From JBGCFO01 sp045106955 (lineage in GTDB: Bacteria; Pseudomonadota; Alphaproteobacteria; Rickettsiales; Rickettsiaceae): DNA of 64,000 bases. The position numbers and the translations under genes are program-made. This document shows, in pieces, positions 38,525 to 48,952 of this stretch; position 1 is the first letter of the stretch, and each line of letters opens with the position of its first letter. The notes beneath the pieces are model-generated. The model searched no databases. It was given only the letters and a program-made list of their open reading frames with translations, and was not told where the DNA came from. The stretch lies in the NCBI GenBank assembly GCA_045106955.1, contig JBGCFO010000019.1, forward strand, positions 7,208 to 71,207, written 5' to 3'.

Positions 38525-38600
38525 GGCTCGGTAGCTCAGTTGGTAGAGCAAAGGACTGAAAATCCTTGTGTCGCTGGTTCAAATCCTGCCCGAGCCACCA
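38525..38600 (+). tRNA. tRNA-Phe (anticodon GAA)
   Basis: A 76-base cloverleaf: acceptor GGCTCGG/CCGAGCC, anticodon stem AAGGA/TCCTT with loop CTGAAAA (anticodon GAA), and an encoded CCA. The T stem GCTGG/CCTGC has one T-T mismatch in the middle (positions 51 and 63 in tRNA numbering). Confidence 0.95.
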
Positions 38601-38637
38601 CTGTTTATCATTTATAATTCAATTAATGTTGTTGTGA

Positions 38638-39198
38638 ATGCTGAGAATCATTACTGGTAAATATAAAAATAAATTAATTCCTATACCAAAACATCTTGAT
38701 TATAAACCATCAAAATCCAAGTGCAGAGAGGCAATATTTAGCATATTATCTGGATATTTGGATTTTTCAGATGAAATGAATGAAATAGCGGTATTAGATT
38801 TATTTTCAGGAAGTGGTATTTTGGGCTTTGAGGCAATATCAAGAGGTGCAAAATCTCTCACATTGGTTGATAATCACTCAGAGCAATTAAATATCAGTAA
38901 ATTGTTTATAGAATCTATCAATTGTTCTTTGCAAGTTAAATTTTTGAAAATGGATGCTACAGAGCTCCCTAAGGCAAGATATCAATATGATTTATTGTTT
39001 ATAGATCCACCATATCACAAAGATTTAGTTAATAAAACTCTAGATAGTCTGATATCAGGAAGCTGGTTAAAATCAAATGCTTTTGCAGTTATATTGACCG
39101 AAAAAAAAGCAAATATTACCCCACCAAATGAATTGCAGATAATTACAGATCGAAATTACGGCAATACAAAATTATCACTCTTTAATCACAAATATTAA
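38638..39198 (+). CDS. rsmD: 16S rRNA guanine(966)-N2 methyltransferase
   Basis: 186 residues. RIITGKYKNKLI and KPSKSKCREAIFSIL are the N-terminal family pieces; DLFSGSG at 54-60 binds S-adenosylmethionine and DPPY at 123-126 is the catalytic motif of N-methyltransferases. It methylates G966 in the 30S subunit. It lies 37 bases after tRNA-Phe and may share its transcript. Confidence 0.94.
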   Translation: MLRIITGKYKNKLIPIPKHLDYKPSKSKCREAIFSILSGYLDFSDEMNEIAVLDLFSGSGILGFEAISRGAKSLTLVDNHSEQLNISKLFIESINCSLQVKFLKMDATELPKARYQYDLLFIDPPYHKDLVNKTLDSLISGSWLKSNAFAVILTEKKANITPPNELQIITDRNYGNTKLSLFNHKY

Positions 39199-39248
39199 AT
39201 AAATCTTAATATTTAATTACAACATTCTACAATGAGTTATTATGTGCA

Positions 39249-39257
39249 TGCTATAAT
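39249..39257 (+). promoter_or_regulatory. extended -10 promoter of the coiled-coil gene
   Basis: TGC directly followed by TATAAT (39252-39257) forms an extended -10 box, 37 bases before the ATG at 39295. No convincing -35 box is seen, which is acceptable for extended -10 promoters. Confidence 0.5.
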
Positions 39258-39294
39258 TTAGGCAATAGTATATTATTCTTAATACGTGGTTTAT

Positions 39295-42200
39295 ATGAAA
39301 AATTCAAAACGTGATCTGCTTCAGTTGCAATCTAGAAGACAGAAGATTGCAGCTGAAATACAGCAATTGAGCGCAAAAAGGCAAGAAGCTCAAGAGAGAA
39401 TACTTAAGGATTTAGGGAGTGATGCAGATTTAGAAGAGAGTGTAGATGAGTACGTTGAAAGCATTACCACTTCGTTTAAAAATGTATTGGATAATTTAAA
39501 AAATGCAACTGATTCAATTTACAGTAGTTCTGAAAATAATAAAGCAGAGGTGTTAGCTCAAGTCCAAAATGCCTTAAAGCAATTGGATGATAATTTTACT
39601 AATCAAAGAGATGGAATCAAACGCGAACTGAATGCTTTTATTGATGAAAAGCGCAATAGCAGAGGTGATATAAGCAATCAAGAATTAGTGAATGAATCAT
39701 TGCTTGCTATGAGTATTGTAGAAAGTTATGATCAATTGATTGGCAAACAAATTGTTGATGGTGAAAAATTGCTAAAAAGTATTGATGAAGCAGAAATAAA
39801 AATCAAAATATTAGAAGAAGAAAAATCTAAGATATTAGGTCAATTAACATCCAAACAAGAAGAGAATAGAAAATTTACAGATCAAGTTGTTGAGCAACAA
39901 AATACTATTAAGAGGCAAAAAGAAAAAATTAATACTCAAAAAATCGACATTACATCACTGGAAGAAAAACTTTATATTAGGAATAATGCATCTCTAAAAT
40001 TAAATGAAGGTCGCATCGTTACTGAGGATACAAATTTAGCAAAAGCATTGGATAATCAAAAATCATTAAATCATACACTACAAAAAGAAAATAAATCATT
40101 GCAACTAAAATTATCCCTGGCAAATTCCCTACAAAGCCAAGAAAGGAAATTTATAGAATCAGAAGATTTAGATAGTGAATCAGAAGAAGGTAATTTTGCA
40201 GTTGAATTATCAGATTTAGAAGAAGTGAAGCCTAATAATGAATTAATATCAGAGAAAGAAAGGCAAATTACAGATTTAGAATCTCGATTACCTATTTTAG
40301 AAGAAGATCAATCTCGTGGAGAAGAAGCAAGAGAGTCTGATCCAAGGAAATTACAAGAGATACAAGCATTGAATGATGAGTTAAACAAAGAATTAAAGGC
40401 ACTTACAACAGATCAAGAAAAGATTGATGACAAACATAATCAATCAGTAGAAATCATTGCACAACTTGAATCCAAAAACAAAGAACTTAACAAATCTGTA
40501 CGTTTCTTAACAAGTAACTTAGAGGCCAAAGATCATGAATATACAACAGGTAAATTTACTTTCAATAAAATTATTCGCGATTTACAAGATAGGATATCAA
40601 GCTATGATAGTTTTTTTCAAGAGCTAAGTAAGCCTCAAGTAATAACATTGCTAAATCCCAAAAGGTCGAAATCAAAGCTTGTAATAGAAAAATTAAAAGA
40701 ACAATTAGCTCCTATTAAAAGTAAATTAAAAACAGTATCTCAAGTTGAAGCCTCAACGGAAACAGAGCGCGCTCATAGTATATCAGCGCAAACAGGTATA
40801 AAAGATAATCTAGAAAAGAAAATTGTTAAGAGGGATAATGATATAATTGCGCTAAAGGCACAAATTGAAAAATTAAAACAAGGAGTTGTAGATCTTAAAC
40901 AATTAGCGCATGAAGCAGAGAATAAACTCTATCTTGAACAGAACAAGAAGAAGCAGTTAATAAATCAGAAGTACTCTTTTGATAATGAATTGCAAATGGC
41001 AGAAAAACCGCCGATTACAGAGTTGCATGCTCAAACTCAGAGTTTAAATAACGAAGTGAATCAGCTAAAGTTAGAGTTATCCAAATGGAAGAGTTTAGTT
41101 AATGTTGGTCGTTTGTCTAGTTATGAATGGAATGAAAATGACTCCCCAGAAGAGATTGCAAGACATATTAAAGAAAATATAAACAAATTAGAATCAGAAA
41201 ATCAACAATTAACTACACAAGTTCAGCAATCACAAAATCAATTAGTTCAACTAGGAAATCAATTAGAAGAAGAAAAGCAAAAGGTCAGTTCATTAAGTAA
41301 TGCTAATGAATTAGAGAAAGCTAACAGTAAAACACAAGCAGAGCAATTAAAAAATAATTCAGCAAAACATACTTTCGACAAACTTGGATATGTATTACAG
41401 AATCGATTACGAGTCGCATTTAAGGCTGCGCAAGTGAATACATTAGATCAAAAACATAATGAATCTCTCAAGGAATTAGAAAAAAAACTTATTGAATCAA
41501 ATAATCTTCAGGAATTATTAAATACAGAACTAAATAATAGTAAGGCTGAAAAAAATGAGATTCAAAAGCAATTAGATTTATCAAAAATTGAAGCTGAAGA
41601 ATTCTCTGCAAAACGTGAAAGATTGCTTATGCAATTAGAGGATACAAGTTCATTAGAAAATGCACAGCAAGAAATAGAGCAATTAAAACAAAAGTTACTA
41701 GATAATCAACAAGAATTAAATAAAGCTCAAGATAAGATTAAAGTAAATACTGATAGATCCAAAAAGAAGAATGAAGAGCTCAAGAATCAAGGGAAAGTAT
41801 TGAAAGAATTGAAAAATTCAAATAGTCAACAAGCTAAAGAATTAGAAACTTTGCGAACTGAACGTAGTCAATTACAAACACAAATAAAAGATACGCAAGA
41901 GCGGTTAAATGTGCTTAGTAATACTATTAGTAAAAAACCATCTAAAGCAAAAAAATCTTCTACCACTGACATGCAACTCTTAAAAGAAATAGATGTGAAA
42001 CGCGTAGCATTAGAAAAATTAAACAAAAAGTTGATAGAGCAATCTCATGAATTTAATAGAAAAGTTGAGCTATTAGAGACAAAACAAGCAGAAAAATTGC
42101 TCAAAATACAAAAAAAATTGGATCAAGTAGGCAAAAGAAATCATGATCTCCAAATTCAACAAAGTTTAAATAAGATTTCATATAAAATGAGTAATATATT

Positions 42201-44055
42201 GCGAGCAGGATTTAATCTTTGGAAAGATTCATATTCAAATGTAGAAGTTTCAGTTCAAGCTAAGAATAAATTAACAACAGACAATATGGCGCCAATATTA
42301 GTTGGCGCAACTAACTCTTCGTTAGTTGATAAGAGTATTCAAATCAAGGATTCTTCTCCAGAGTTGCATAGTGCAATTCTGGATTTACGCAATCAAGTTA
42401 ATAGGTTACGTGGAAATTTATCGGAATTTGGGAATGTATTAGCTCAAGATAATGACAGAAAAGAAATTGTAGAACTTTTAGAATTAAACAATCGAGAATT
42501 AATAGAACAATTTAAACTTCAATTGGAAGCTCAATTGCAAGAATTATCTACATCGAAACCTACAGATACAGAGATAAATATACAAACAAAGCTAAACGAT
42601 CATATAAAGCTGGAACTTGAGGGATTGAGAAAAGATCTAATAGAAATACGACCTAAGTTAGATAAAACAGAAGAAGAATCAAGAGCTCAGAAAGAACAAG
42701 ATTCGTCGATCAATCAAAAAATTGCAATACAATTAGAAACTAACAAAATTCATAATGATCAATTAGCAAAAGAACTAAAAGAATTAAAAAATAAATTAGA
42801 GAAAAAGCGAGTCAAGATATTGGAAAAGAAAGAAAAAATCGAATACTTAAACAAATCTCATGAGCAACAAAAAGAATTGCTCCAAAGTGAAACACAACAG
42901 ATCAAATCTGATTTGGAAAGACATAAAGCTGACAATGTACAACTATTAAAAGAAATTAAAGAAAGTAAAATGAATCATGAAATCTCTAAACTAAATCATC
43001 AAATTGCAATAAATTCAATAGAATCGCAACTATTAGAAGTAAAATTAGTGCAATCTCAAGAGCAACCTATACTAGCATTAAAGTCTATTAGTTTAAATCA
43101 AGATCAATCACAGAATGCAAGACAGCTTCAATTGCAAAATAACTCGAACAATACAAAATTGTCTATAGATCATTTTCTTAACAATGATACGTTTATTGTT
43201 GCTAGCCCAAGATCTAAAGGAAGGGATGGTGATTATTTAGATCCGATTACTGAGGAATTTCGAAAGCAAATCATTCAGGGTCGTCATAATCATCTTACCG
43301 ATAATAATGTTAACAAAAGATCTGATATTGAAGCAAATCATAGATCTGAGCTAAATAAAATTGAAAAAAAAGGATATTCTAAAATTCATGAGCAATTTAA
43401 CGATAAGTTTCAAGATATTCATTGGAAAGAAAAAAATGATAGTAAAAATAGTGTTACAGGCGTAAGAAAGTATATCACGCGTATTGAATCAGAATCTGGC
43501 AAGACTGGCTATGATATAAAATCTAAGAGATATGATTCAATAAAAATTTACGGTAGGAAAATGAGTAATATTAGAGAGATTGAACCATTAATTAAAGCTA
43601 GTGGGCCATTACATCTTTCATTTGTTGCGCAAGATAAACATGGTAATCTTACTAATCAAGAAGCTCAATGGAGTGTGCACTACGATAATCATGGAAAGAT
43701 TTCCGAGGTAACTTTTCCTCATGATATAAAATTTACAGAATCTAAAAAAGGGTTACCTTCTATGTGTTATGTCGAGCGCGAAGGGGAGGTATATATGTTA
43801 GGTTTATCTAAAAAGAGTTATAAATCTCTTGTTTTGGAAGCGCAAAACAACAAAGCTCAATATAAACATTTAAGTAATATAGATGTCGTTGGCATTGAAT
43901 CATTTGGGCAAAAACCAGAAATACAAAGGCGTTATTCTATACAGGAAAATCTTATTCGGAAAAACTCAGTAGCTTCCAACAATCCAACATTGAGCGCTGG
44001 TCATGTAAGAAGTAAAAGTATGAGGGTTAATCATGGGAGAGATACAAAAACATAA
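39295..44055 (+). CDS. giant coiled-coil protein with unique C-terminal domain
   Basis: 1586 residues from the ATG at 39295; a GTG at 39286 is a possible but less likely start. About residues 1-1280 are almost uninterrupted heptad-rich helix, high in Glu, Lys, Gln, Leu and Asn. Two less polar helical breaks stand out: KLGYVLQNRLRVAFKAAQ near residue 695 and SYKMSNILRAGFNLWKDS near 965, which resemble each other. The last 200 residues differ: a beta-rich domain (YDSIKIYGRKMSN, PLHLSFVAQDKHGN, QWSVHYDNHGKISEVTF) and a basic Ser-rich tail (RYSIQENLIRKNS). No signal peptide or membrane segment, no catalytic motif. It could be a cytoskeletal organiser or a secreted host-interacting protein; both are inference. 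Confidence 0.8.
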   Translation: MKNSKRDLLQLQSRRQKIAAEIQQLSAKRQEAQERILKDLGSDADLEESVDEYVESITTSFKNVLDNLKNATDSIYSSSENNKAEVLAQVQNALKQLDDNFTNQRDGIKRELNAFIDEKRNSRGDISNQELVNESLLAMSIVESYDQLIGKQIVDGEKLLKSIDEAEIKIKILEEEKSKILGQLTSKQEENRKFTDQVVEQQNTIKRQKEKINTQKIDITSLEEKLYIRNNASLKLNEGRIVTEDTNLAKALDNQKSLNHTLQKENKSLQLKLSLANSLQSQERKFIESEDLDSESEEGNFAVELSDLEEVKPNNELISEKERQITDLESRLPILEEDQSRGEEARESDPRKLQEIQALNDELNKELKALTTDQEKIDDKHNQSVEIIAQLESKNKELNKSVRFLTSNLEAKDHEYTTGKFTFNKIIRDLQDRISSYDSFFQELSKPQVITLLNPKRSKSKLVIEKLKEQLAPIKSKLKTVSQVEASTETERAHSISAQTGIKDNLEKKIVKRDNDIIALKAQIEKLKQGVVDLKQLAHEAENKLYLEQNKKKQLINQKYSFDNELQMAEKPPITELHAQTQSLNNEVNQLKLELSKWKSLVNVGRLSSYEWNENDSPEEIARHIKENINKLESENQQLTTQVQQSQNQLVQLGNQLEEEKQKVSSLSNANELEKANSKTQAEQLKNNSAKHTFDKLGYVLQNRLRVAFKAAQVNTLDQKHNESLKELEKKLIESNNLQELLNTELNNSKAEKNEIQKQLDLSKIEAEEFSAKRERLLMQLEDTSSLENAQQEIEQLKQKLLDNQQELNKAQDKIKVNTDRSKKKNEELKNQGKVLKELKNSNSQQAKELETLRTERSQLQTQIKDTQERLNVLSNTISKKPSKAKKSSTTDMQLLKEIDVKRVALEKLNKKLIEQSHEFNRKVELLETKQAEKLLKIQKKLDQVGKRNHDLQIQQSLNKISYKMSNILRAGFNLWKDSYSNVEVSVQAKNKLTTDNMAPILVGATNSSLVDKSIQIKDSSPELHSAILDLRNQVNRLRGNLSEFGNVLAQDNDRKEIVELLELNNRELIEQFKLQLEAQLQELSTSKPTDTEINIQTKLNDHIKLELEGLRKDLIEIRPKLDKTEEESRAQKEQDSSINQKIAIQLETNKIHNDQLAKELKELKNKLEKKRVKILEKKEKIEYLNKSHEQQKELLQSETQQIKSDLERHKADNVQLLKEIKESKMNHEISKLNHQIAINSIESQLLEVKLVQSQEQPILALKSISLNQDQSQNARQLQLQNNSNNTKLSIDHFLNNDTFIVASPRSKGRDGDYLDPITEEFRKQIIQGRHNHLTDNNVNKRSDIEANHRSELNKIEKKGYSKIHEQFNDKFQDIHWKEKNDSKNSVTGVRKYITRIESESGKTGYDIKSKRYDSIKIYGRKMSNIREIEPLIKASGPLHLSFVAQDKHGNLTNQEAQWSVHYDNHGKISEVTFPHDIKFTESKKGLPSMCYVEREGEVYMLGLSKKSYKSLVLEAQNNKAQYKHLSNIDVVGIESFGQKPEIQRRYSIQENLIRKNSVASNNPTLSAGHVRSKSMRVNHGRDTKT

Positions 44056-44062
44056 AAGTTGA

Positions 44063-44094
44063 AAATAATTAGATAAAGGCAGTGAGATAAGCTT
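44063..44094 (-). other. 16S trailer half of the pre-rRNA stem
   Basis: Just beyond the 3' end of the 16S gene. It is the near-exact inverted copy of 45709-45741 in the leader: AAATAATTAGATAAAGG is identical in both, followed by one C/T difference, AGTGA, a one-base bulge and ATAAGCTT. In the transcript the two halves would pair to a stem of about 30 base pairs, the expected RNase III processing stem. Confidence 0.85.
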
Positions 44095-44155
44095 AATTGC
44101 TCACTATAATAAAACCAAAGCTATAAAACTTAAGATTTATACAGTATAGAGTCTT

Positions 44156-45654
<1,499 letters not shown>

Positions 45655-45708
45655 AGTTTGTTATCGAAATTGTTAAAGGCTTTAATCACTCGATAAAATG
45701 ATTAAAAC

Positions 45709-45741
45709 AAGCTTATTATCACTACCTTTATCTAATTATTT
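45709..45741 (-). other. 16S leader half of the pre-rRNA stem
   Basis: Lies about 55 bases before the 5' end of mature 16S and is complementary in the RNA to 44063-44094. See that entry for the shared sequence. Confidence 0.85.
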
Positions 45742-45808
45742 AACTTTTAAAACAGCTGCAGCAGAACTTTTTATCTAGTCCTCTGCGTGATCATTTCTGA
45801 TAAGTTAT

Positions 45809-45837
45809 TTTATAAACAATATTCTACCCAAAGTCAA
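45809..45837 (-). promoter_or_regulatory. 16S rRNA promoter
   Basis: Minus strand: TTGACT (45837-45832), 17 bases, TATAAA (45814-45809). Transcription would start near 45802, giving a leader of about 148 bases that contains the processing stem. Confidence 0.75.
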
Positions 45838-46159
45838 TAGCATCTTTGCAAAATTTTTAAAAATAATGATATTTAAATAAATAACATTCAAGAATGCATT
45901 CAAATCTCATTGTATAAGACATTGCGCAAGACTGAATACAAGCTTGGTTTTTAGATCTTTCTCGATAGAAGTTAAGTTTAAATTATATTTAATATGATCT
46001 AGAAATTAGGTTTTAATTAAATTAACTCAGTATGTTTATCTAAATTCTAAGTATTTTATAAGTATCAATATTATAACTTTTACTCTATTTATTGGTATAC
46101 ATTTTCAATATTTTATATTAAATTAGTAACATTGTGAATATTTAGGTAATTTTAATACT
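45838..46159. other. gene-free region between rrs promoter and symporter
   Basis: About 320 bases of A/T-rich DNA with no gene or RNA recognised. A perfect 10-base palindrome GAATGCATTC lies at 45892-45901, which may be chance. The promoter of the symporter gene must lie here but no clear box pair was found. Confidence 0.4.
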
Positions 46160-46168
46160 TTGTTCTCC

Positions 46169-48952
46169 ATGATTTTAAATTTAGACACATTGATCTTCGT
46201 CTCTTTTTTACTAGTTAATTTGATAGTTGGTTTAAGATGCGCAAAAGGCACCGTAGATATCAAGGATTATGCATTAGGAGGAAGAAGCTTTTCAACTACA
46301 GCTTTAGTTACAACTATAGTTGCAACATGGATTAGTGGAAGTGGATTTTTTACTACTATATCTAAAACATACTCTGATGGTTTAGTATATTTAATTGCAT
46401 CATCTAGTATGTCCTTATCATTTGTATTTTCATTGATTTTCTTAGTACCAAGAATGGGAGAGTTTTTAGGAGATTTATCTGTTGCCGAATCTATGGGTAA
46501 ATTATACGGCAAGAATGTAAGAATTATTACTGCTATTTGTGGTTGTATTTGGTCTTCTGGTTTTGTTGCAGTTCAATTTAAAGTATTTGGTTCTGTGTTT
46601 AATTATTTTCTTGGTATCCCAGGAGAATATGCAATATTAATAGCTGGGTTTATTGTAATAATTTATTCGGCATTTGGAGGTATAAGAGCTGTAACATATA
46701 CTGATATAGTTCAATTTATTACTTTTTCTTTCGTTATTCCTCTAGTTGGAATGATAATATGGTATCAATTTAGCACTTCTGATTATAATTATTCTATACA
46801 AGATACTTTAAAAGAGCCAATGTTTGATTATAAATATATTTTCTCTTTTAATAATCCTGGGTTACTAAATTTAATTTTTTTAGCTATTTATTTTGCGATG
46901 CCATCTATGGTCCCAACGTTCTGCCAAAGGATTGCTATGGGTCGTAATATCAATCAAGTAAAAAGGGCATTTACAATATCTGCATTATTATTAATTGCTA
47001 TTAAACTATCAATTGCATGGATTCCTTTCTTGATATACTGTGTTAATCCAAATATAGAGCCAAATAATTTATTGCAGTACATAGTTGATAATTATACTTA
47101 TACTGGTTTAAAGGGTTTGATTATAGTAGGTATTTCTGCAATGGCAATGTCTACAGCAGATTCAGTGTTTAATTCTTCTTCTGTTATGTTTGCCCATGAT
47201 CTTTGTAAGCCTAATGGAATTAAATTTGTCGGCGAAGTGTTTTTATCTAGATTATTTGTATTTGCATTGGGATTATTGTCGTTGATACTATCTATATTTC
47301 AAAATGACCTATTGAGTATAGTAATTACTGCAAGTAGTTTTTATATGCCTATTGTTACTATACCGTTTATATTATCAATTTTTGGATTTCGCAGTAGCGG
47401 CAAATCTGTTTTAATAGGCATGATAGCTGGTTTGATTACAGTTCTGTTGTGTTGGTGGATAAAAATTCCTGTAGATGCAATAATCCCAGGTATGTTAGCA
47501 AATTGTGCATTTCTCTTTGGAAGTCATTATTTATTAAAACAATCTGGAGGATGGGTTGGAATTAAAGATTCCAAATATTTAGAGATAGCAAGATCTGAGC
47601 GCAAAAGAAAAAGAAGGGCGTTTCTAGAATCGGTAAAAAAATTCAGTTTTTTGAAGTTTTGTATAAATAATAAACCAGAAGATGATATCACTTATGCTGT
47701 TTTTGGTGTTTTTTGTTTTTCTTCCACAATTGCTAATATATATTTAAGTCATAATCATCAAGTAACTCAAGATACCGATATTATTTTATATCTCTATCAA
47801 ACGATGTTAGTTACATCAACTTTTTTCATGCTTTGGCATTTATGGTCTCCTAGATTAAAACATCCTGCATTCACAGGTTTAGCTTGGCATTTTGCATTAA
47901 CATATATATTGGTCTTTTGTAGTAGTTTTTTCTTGATCTTAAGCGGAGCAGGGGAATTTGAATTAATTATATTTACTTTTAATTTAGCTATATTATTCAT
48001 TCTAACACGTTGGCAAATTGCCTGTATCATGATCGCCATTGGCATTGCTGCAGCTAATATATTTTATAGATTTCTTGATATATCTGATATGATTCTAATG
48101 CTTGGAGATGATGTTTATTTTAATATAATGTATATATTGCTGATAATGAGCACTGCTACATTGACATTCATTAAACCTAAACAAGAAAGATACGATCTAA
48201 ATAAAAAGAAATCTTATTATTTAGATTGCGAAATAAAAGACAGAGAAAGCGAGCTTCGTAAAGCTTTAGAATTGAAAAATGAATTTATTAATGGAATTGA
48301 TTTAGAAGCAAATAGTTCAATAACTAAGATTTGCGATATTTCTCAAATGTTAAGTGAAAAATATCATGACATGAGTGAATCTCAGAAGAAATCAGCTATT
48401 AGTAAAATCTCTAAGTATTCTAGAGTGTTAGGCGATGTTGCATCTAATATTACAGATTTATCTTCATTATCCAGTATGAAATTGGATTTTAACATGGAGG
48501 TTGTTGATTTAAGTCTTTTAGTAGAAGAAGTTGCTAGCAATACATTGCAGATTTATAAAAACAAAGAAGATCAAATATTTTCGTTGCAGATTCAAGAAAA
48601 AATATTTATCACTTGTGATAAATATTATATATCTAGAACAGTGTCAAATATGATTGCAAATGTCTTGCAAAATTGTGAAACGGGCTCTGTTGAAGTTATT
48701 TTAAGTCAAGAAAATAATCATGTATGTTTTTGCGTTACTGATGATCATGCAAGAGTTTCTGATAGTGAAATCTACGACATATTTGATCCATTTTCGGTTG
48801 ATTCTAAGGATAAGTCCGTAGAGCGCTATAAATGCTTAGAATTAATGTTTTGTAAGAAGGTGATATCTTTGCATAAAGGCAGAATTTGGGTTCAAAATAA
48901 TGAATCAAATGGATGTAGCTTTTTCTTTACTTTGCCAATTAGTTTTGATTGA
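46169..48952 (+). CDS. sodium:solute symporter fused to a degenerate histidine kinase
   Basis: 927 residues from the ATG at 46169 (a TTG at 46160 is the alternative). The first 480 residues are a PutP/SSF-type carrier with about 13 membrane segments, including ATWISGSGFF and the sodium-site helix AMAMSTADSVFNSSS. Five or six more membrane segments follow (about 515-680), then a short coiled coil and a kinase-like tail. The tail keeps an N-box (NMIANVLQNC) and FDPF, but the His-box reads GIDLEANSSI with Leu712 where the phospho-acceptor His belongs, the G1 box reads DDHARV (His860 and Arg862 replace the Gly residues) and the G2 glycines are gone (CLELMFCKK). The transporter may work; the kinase most likely does not. 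It overlaps uvrC tail to tail by 14 bases. Confidence 0.88.
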   Translation: MILNLDTLIFVSFLLVNLIVGLRCAKGTVDIKDYALGGRSFSTTALVTTIVATWISGSGFFTTISKTYSDGLVYLIASSSMSLSFVFSLIFLVPRMGEFLGDLSVAESMGKLYGKNVRIITAICGCIWSSGFVAVQFKVFGSVFNYFLGIPGEYAILIAGFIVIIYSAFGGIRAVTYTDIVQFITFSFVIPLVGMIIWYQFSTSDYNYSIQDTLKEPMFDYKYIFSFNNPGLLNLIFLAIYFAMPSMVPTFCQRIAMGRNINQVKRAFTISALLLIAIKLSIAWIPFLIYCVNPNIEPNNLLQYIVDNYTYTGLKGLIIVGISAMAMSTADSVFNSSSVMFAHDLCKPNGIKFVGEVFLSRLFVFALGLLSLILSIFQNDLLSIVITASSFYMPIVTIPFILSIFGFRSSGKSVLIGMIAGLITVLLCWWIKIPVDAIIPGMLANCAFLFGSHYLLKQSGGWVGIKDSKYLEIARSERKRKRRAFLESVKKFSFLKFCINNKPEDDITYAVFGVFCFSSTIANIYLSHNHQVTQDTDIILYLYQTMLVTSTFFMLWHLWSPRLKHPAFTGLAWHFALTYILVFCSSFFLILSGAGEFELIIFTFNLAILFILTRWQIACIMIAIGIAAANIFYRFLDISDMILMLGDDVYFNIMYILLIMSTATLTFIKPKQERYDLNKKKSYYLDCEIKDRESELRKALELKNEFINGIDLEANSSITKICDISQMLSEKYHDMSESQKKSAISKISKYSRVLGDVASNITDLSSLSSMKLDFNMEVVDLSLLVEEVASNTLQIYKNKEDQIFSLQIQEKIFITCDKYYISRTVSNMIANVLQNCETGSVEVILSQENNHVCFCVTDDHARVSDSEIYDIFDPFSVDSKDKSVERYKCLELMFCKKVISLHKGRIWVQNNESNGCSFFFTLPISFD

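Noticed and set aside
44081..44105. AGTGAG/CTCACT hairpin as a 16S terminator
   Set aside because: Most of it belongs to the leader-trailer stem, which explains the sequence better; no T run follows.
45892..45901. GAATGCATTC palindrome
   Set aside because: Ten bases is within chance expectation in a region of this size and nothing nearby gives it meaning.
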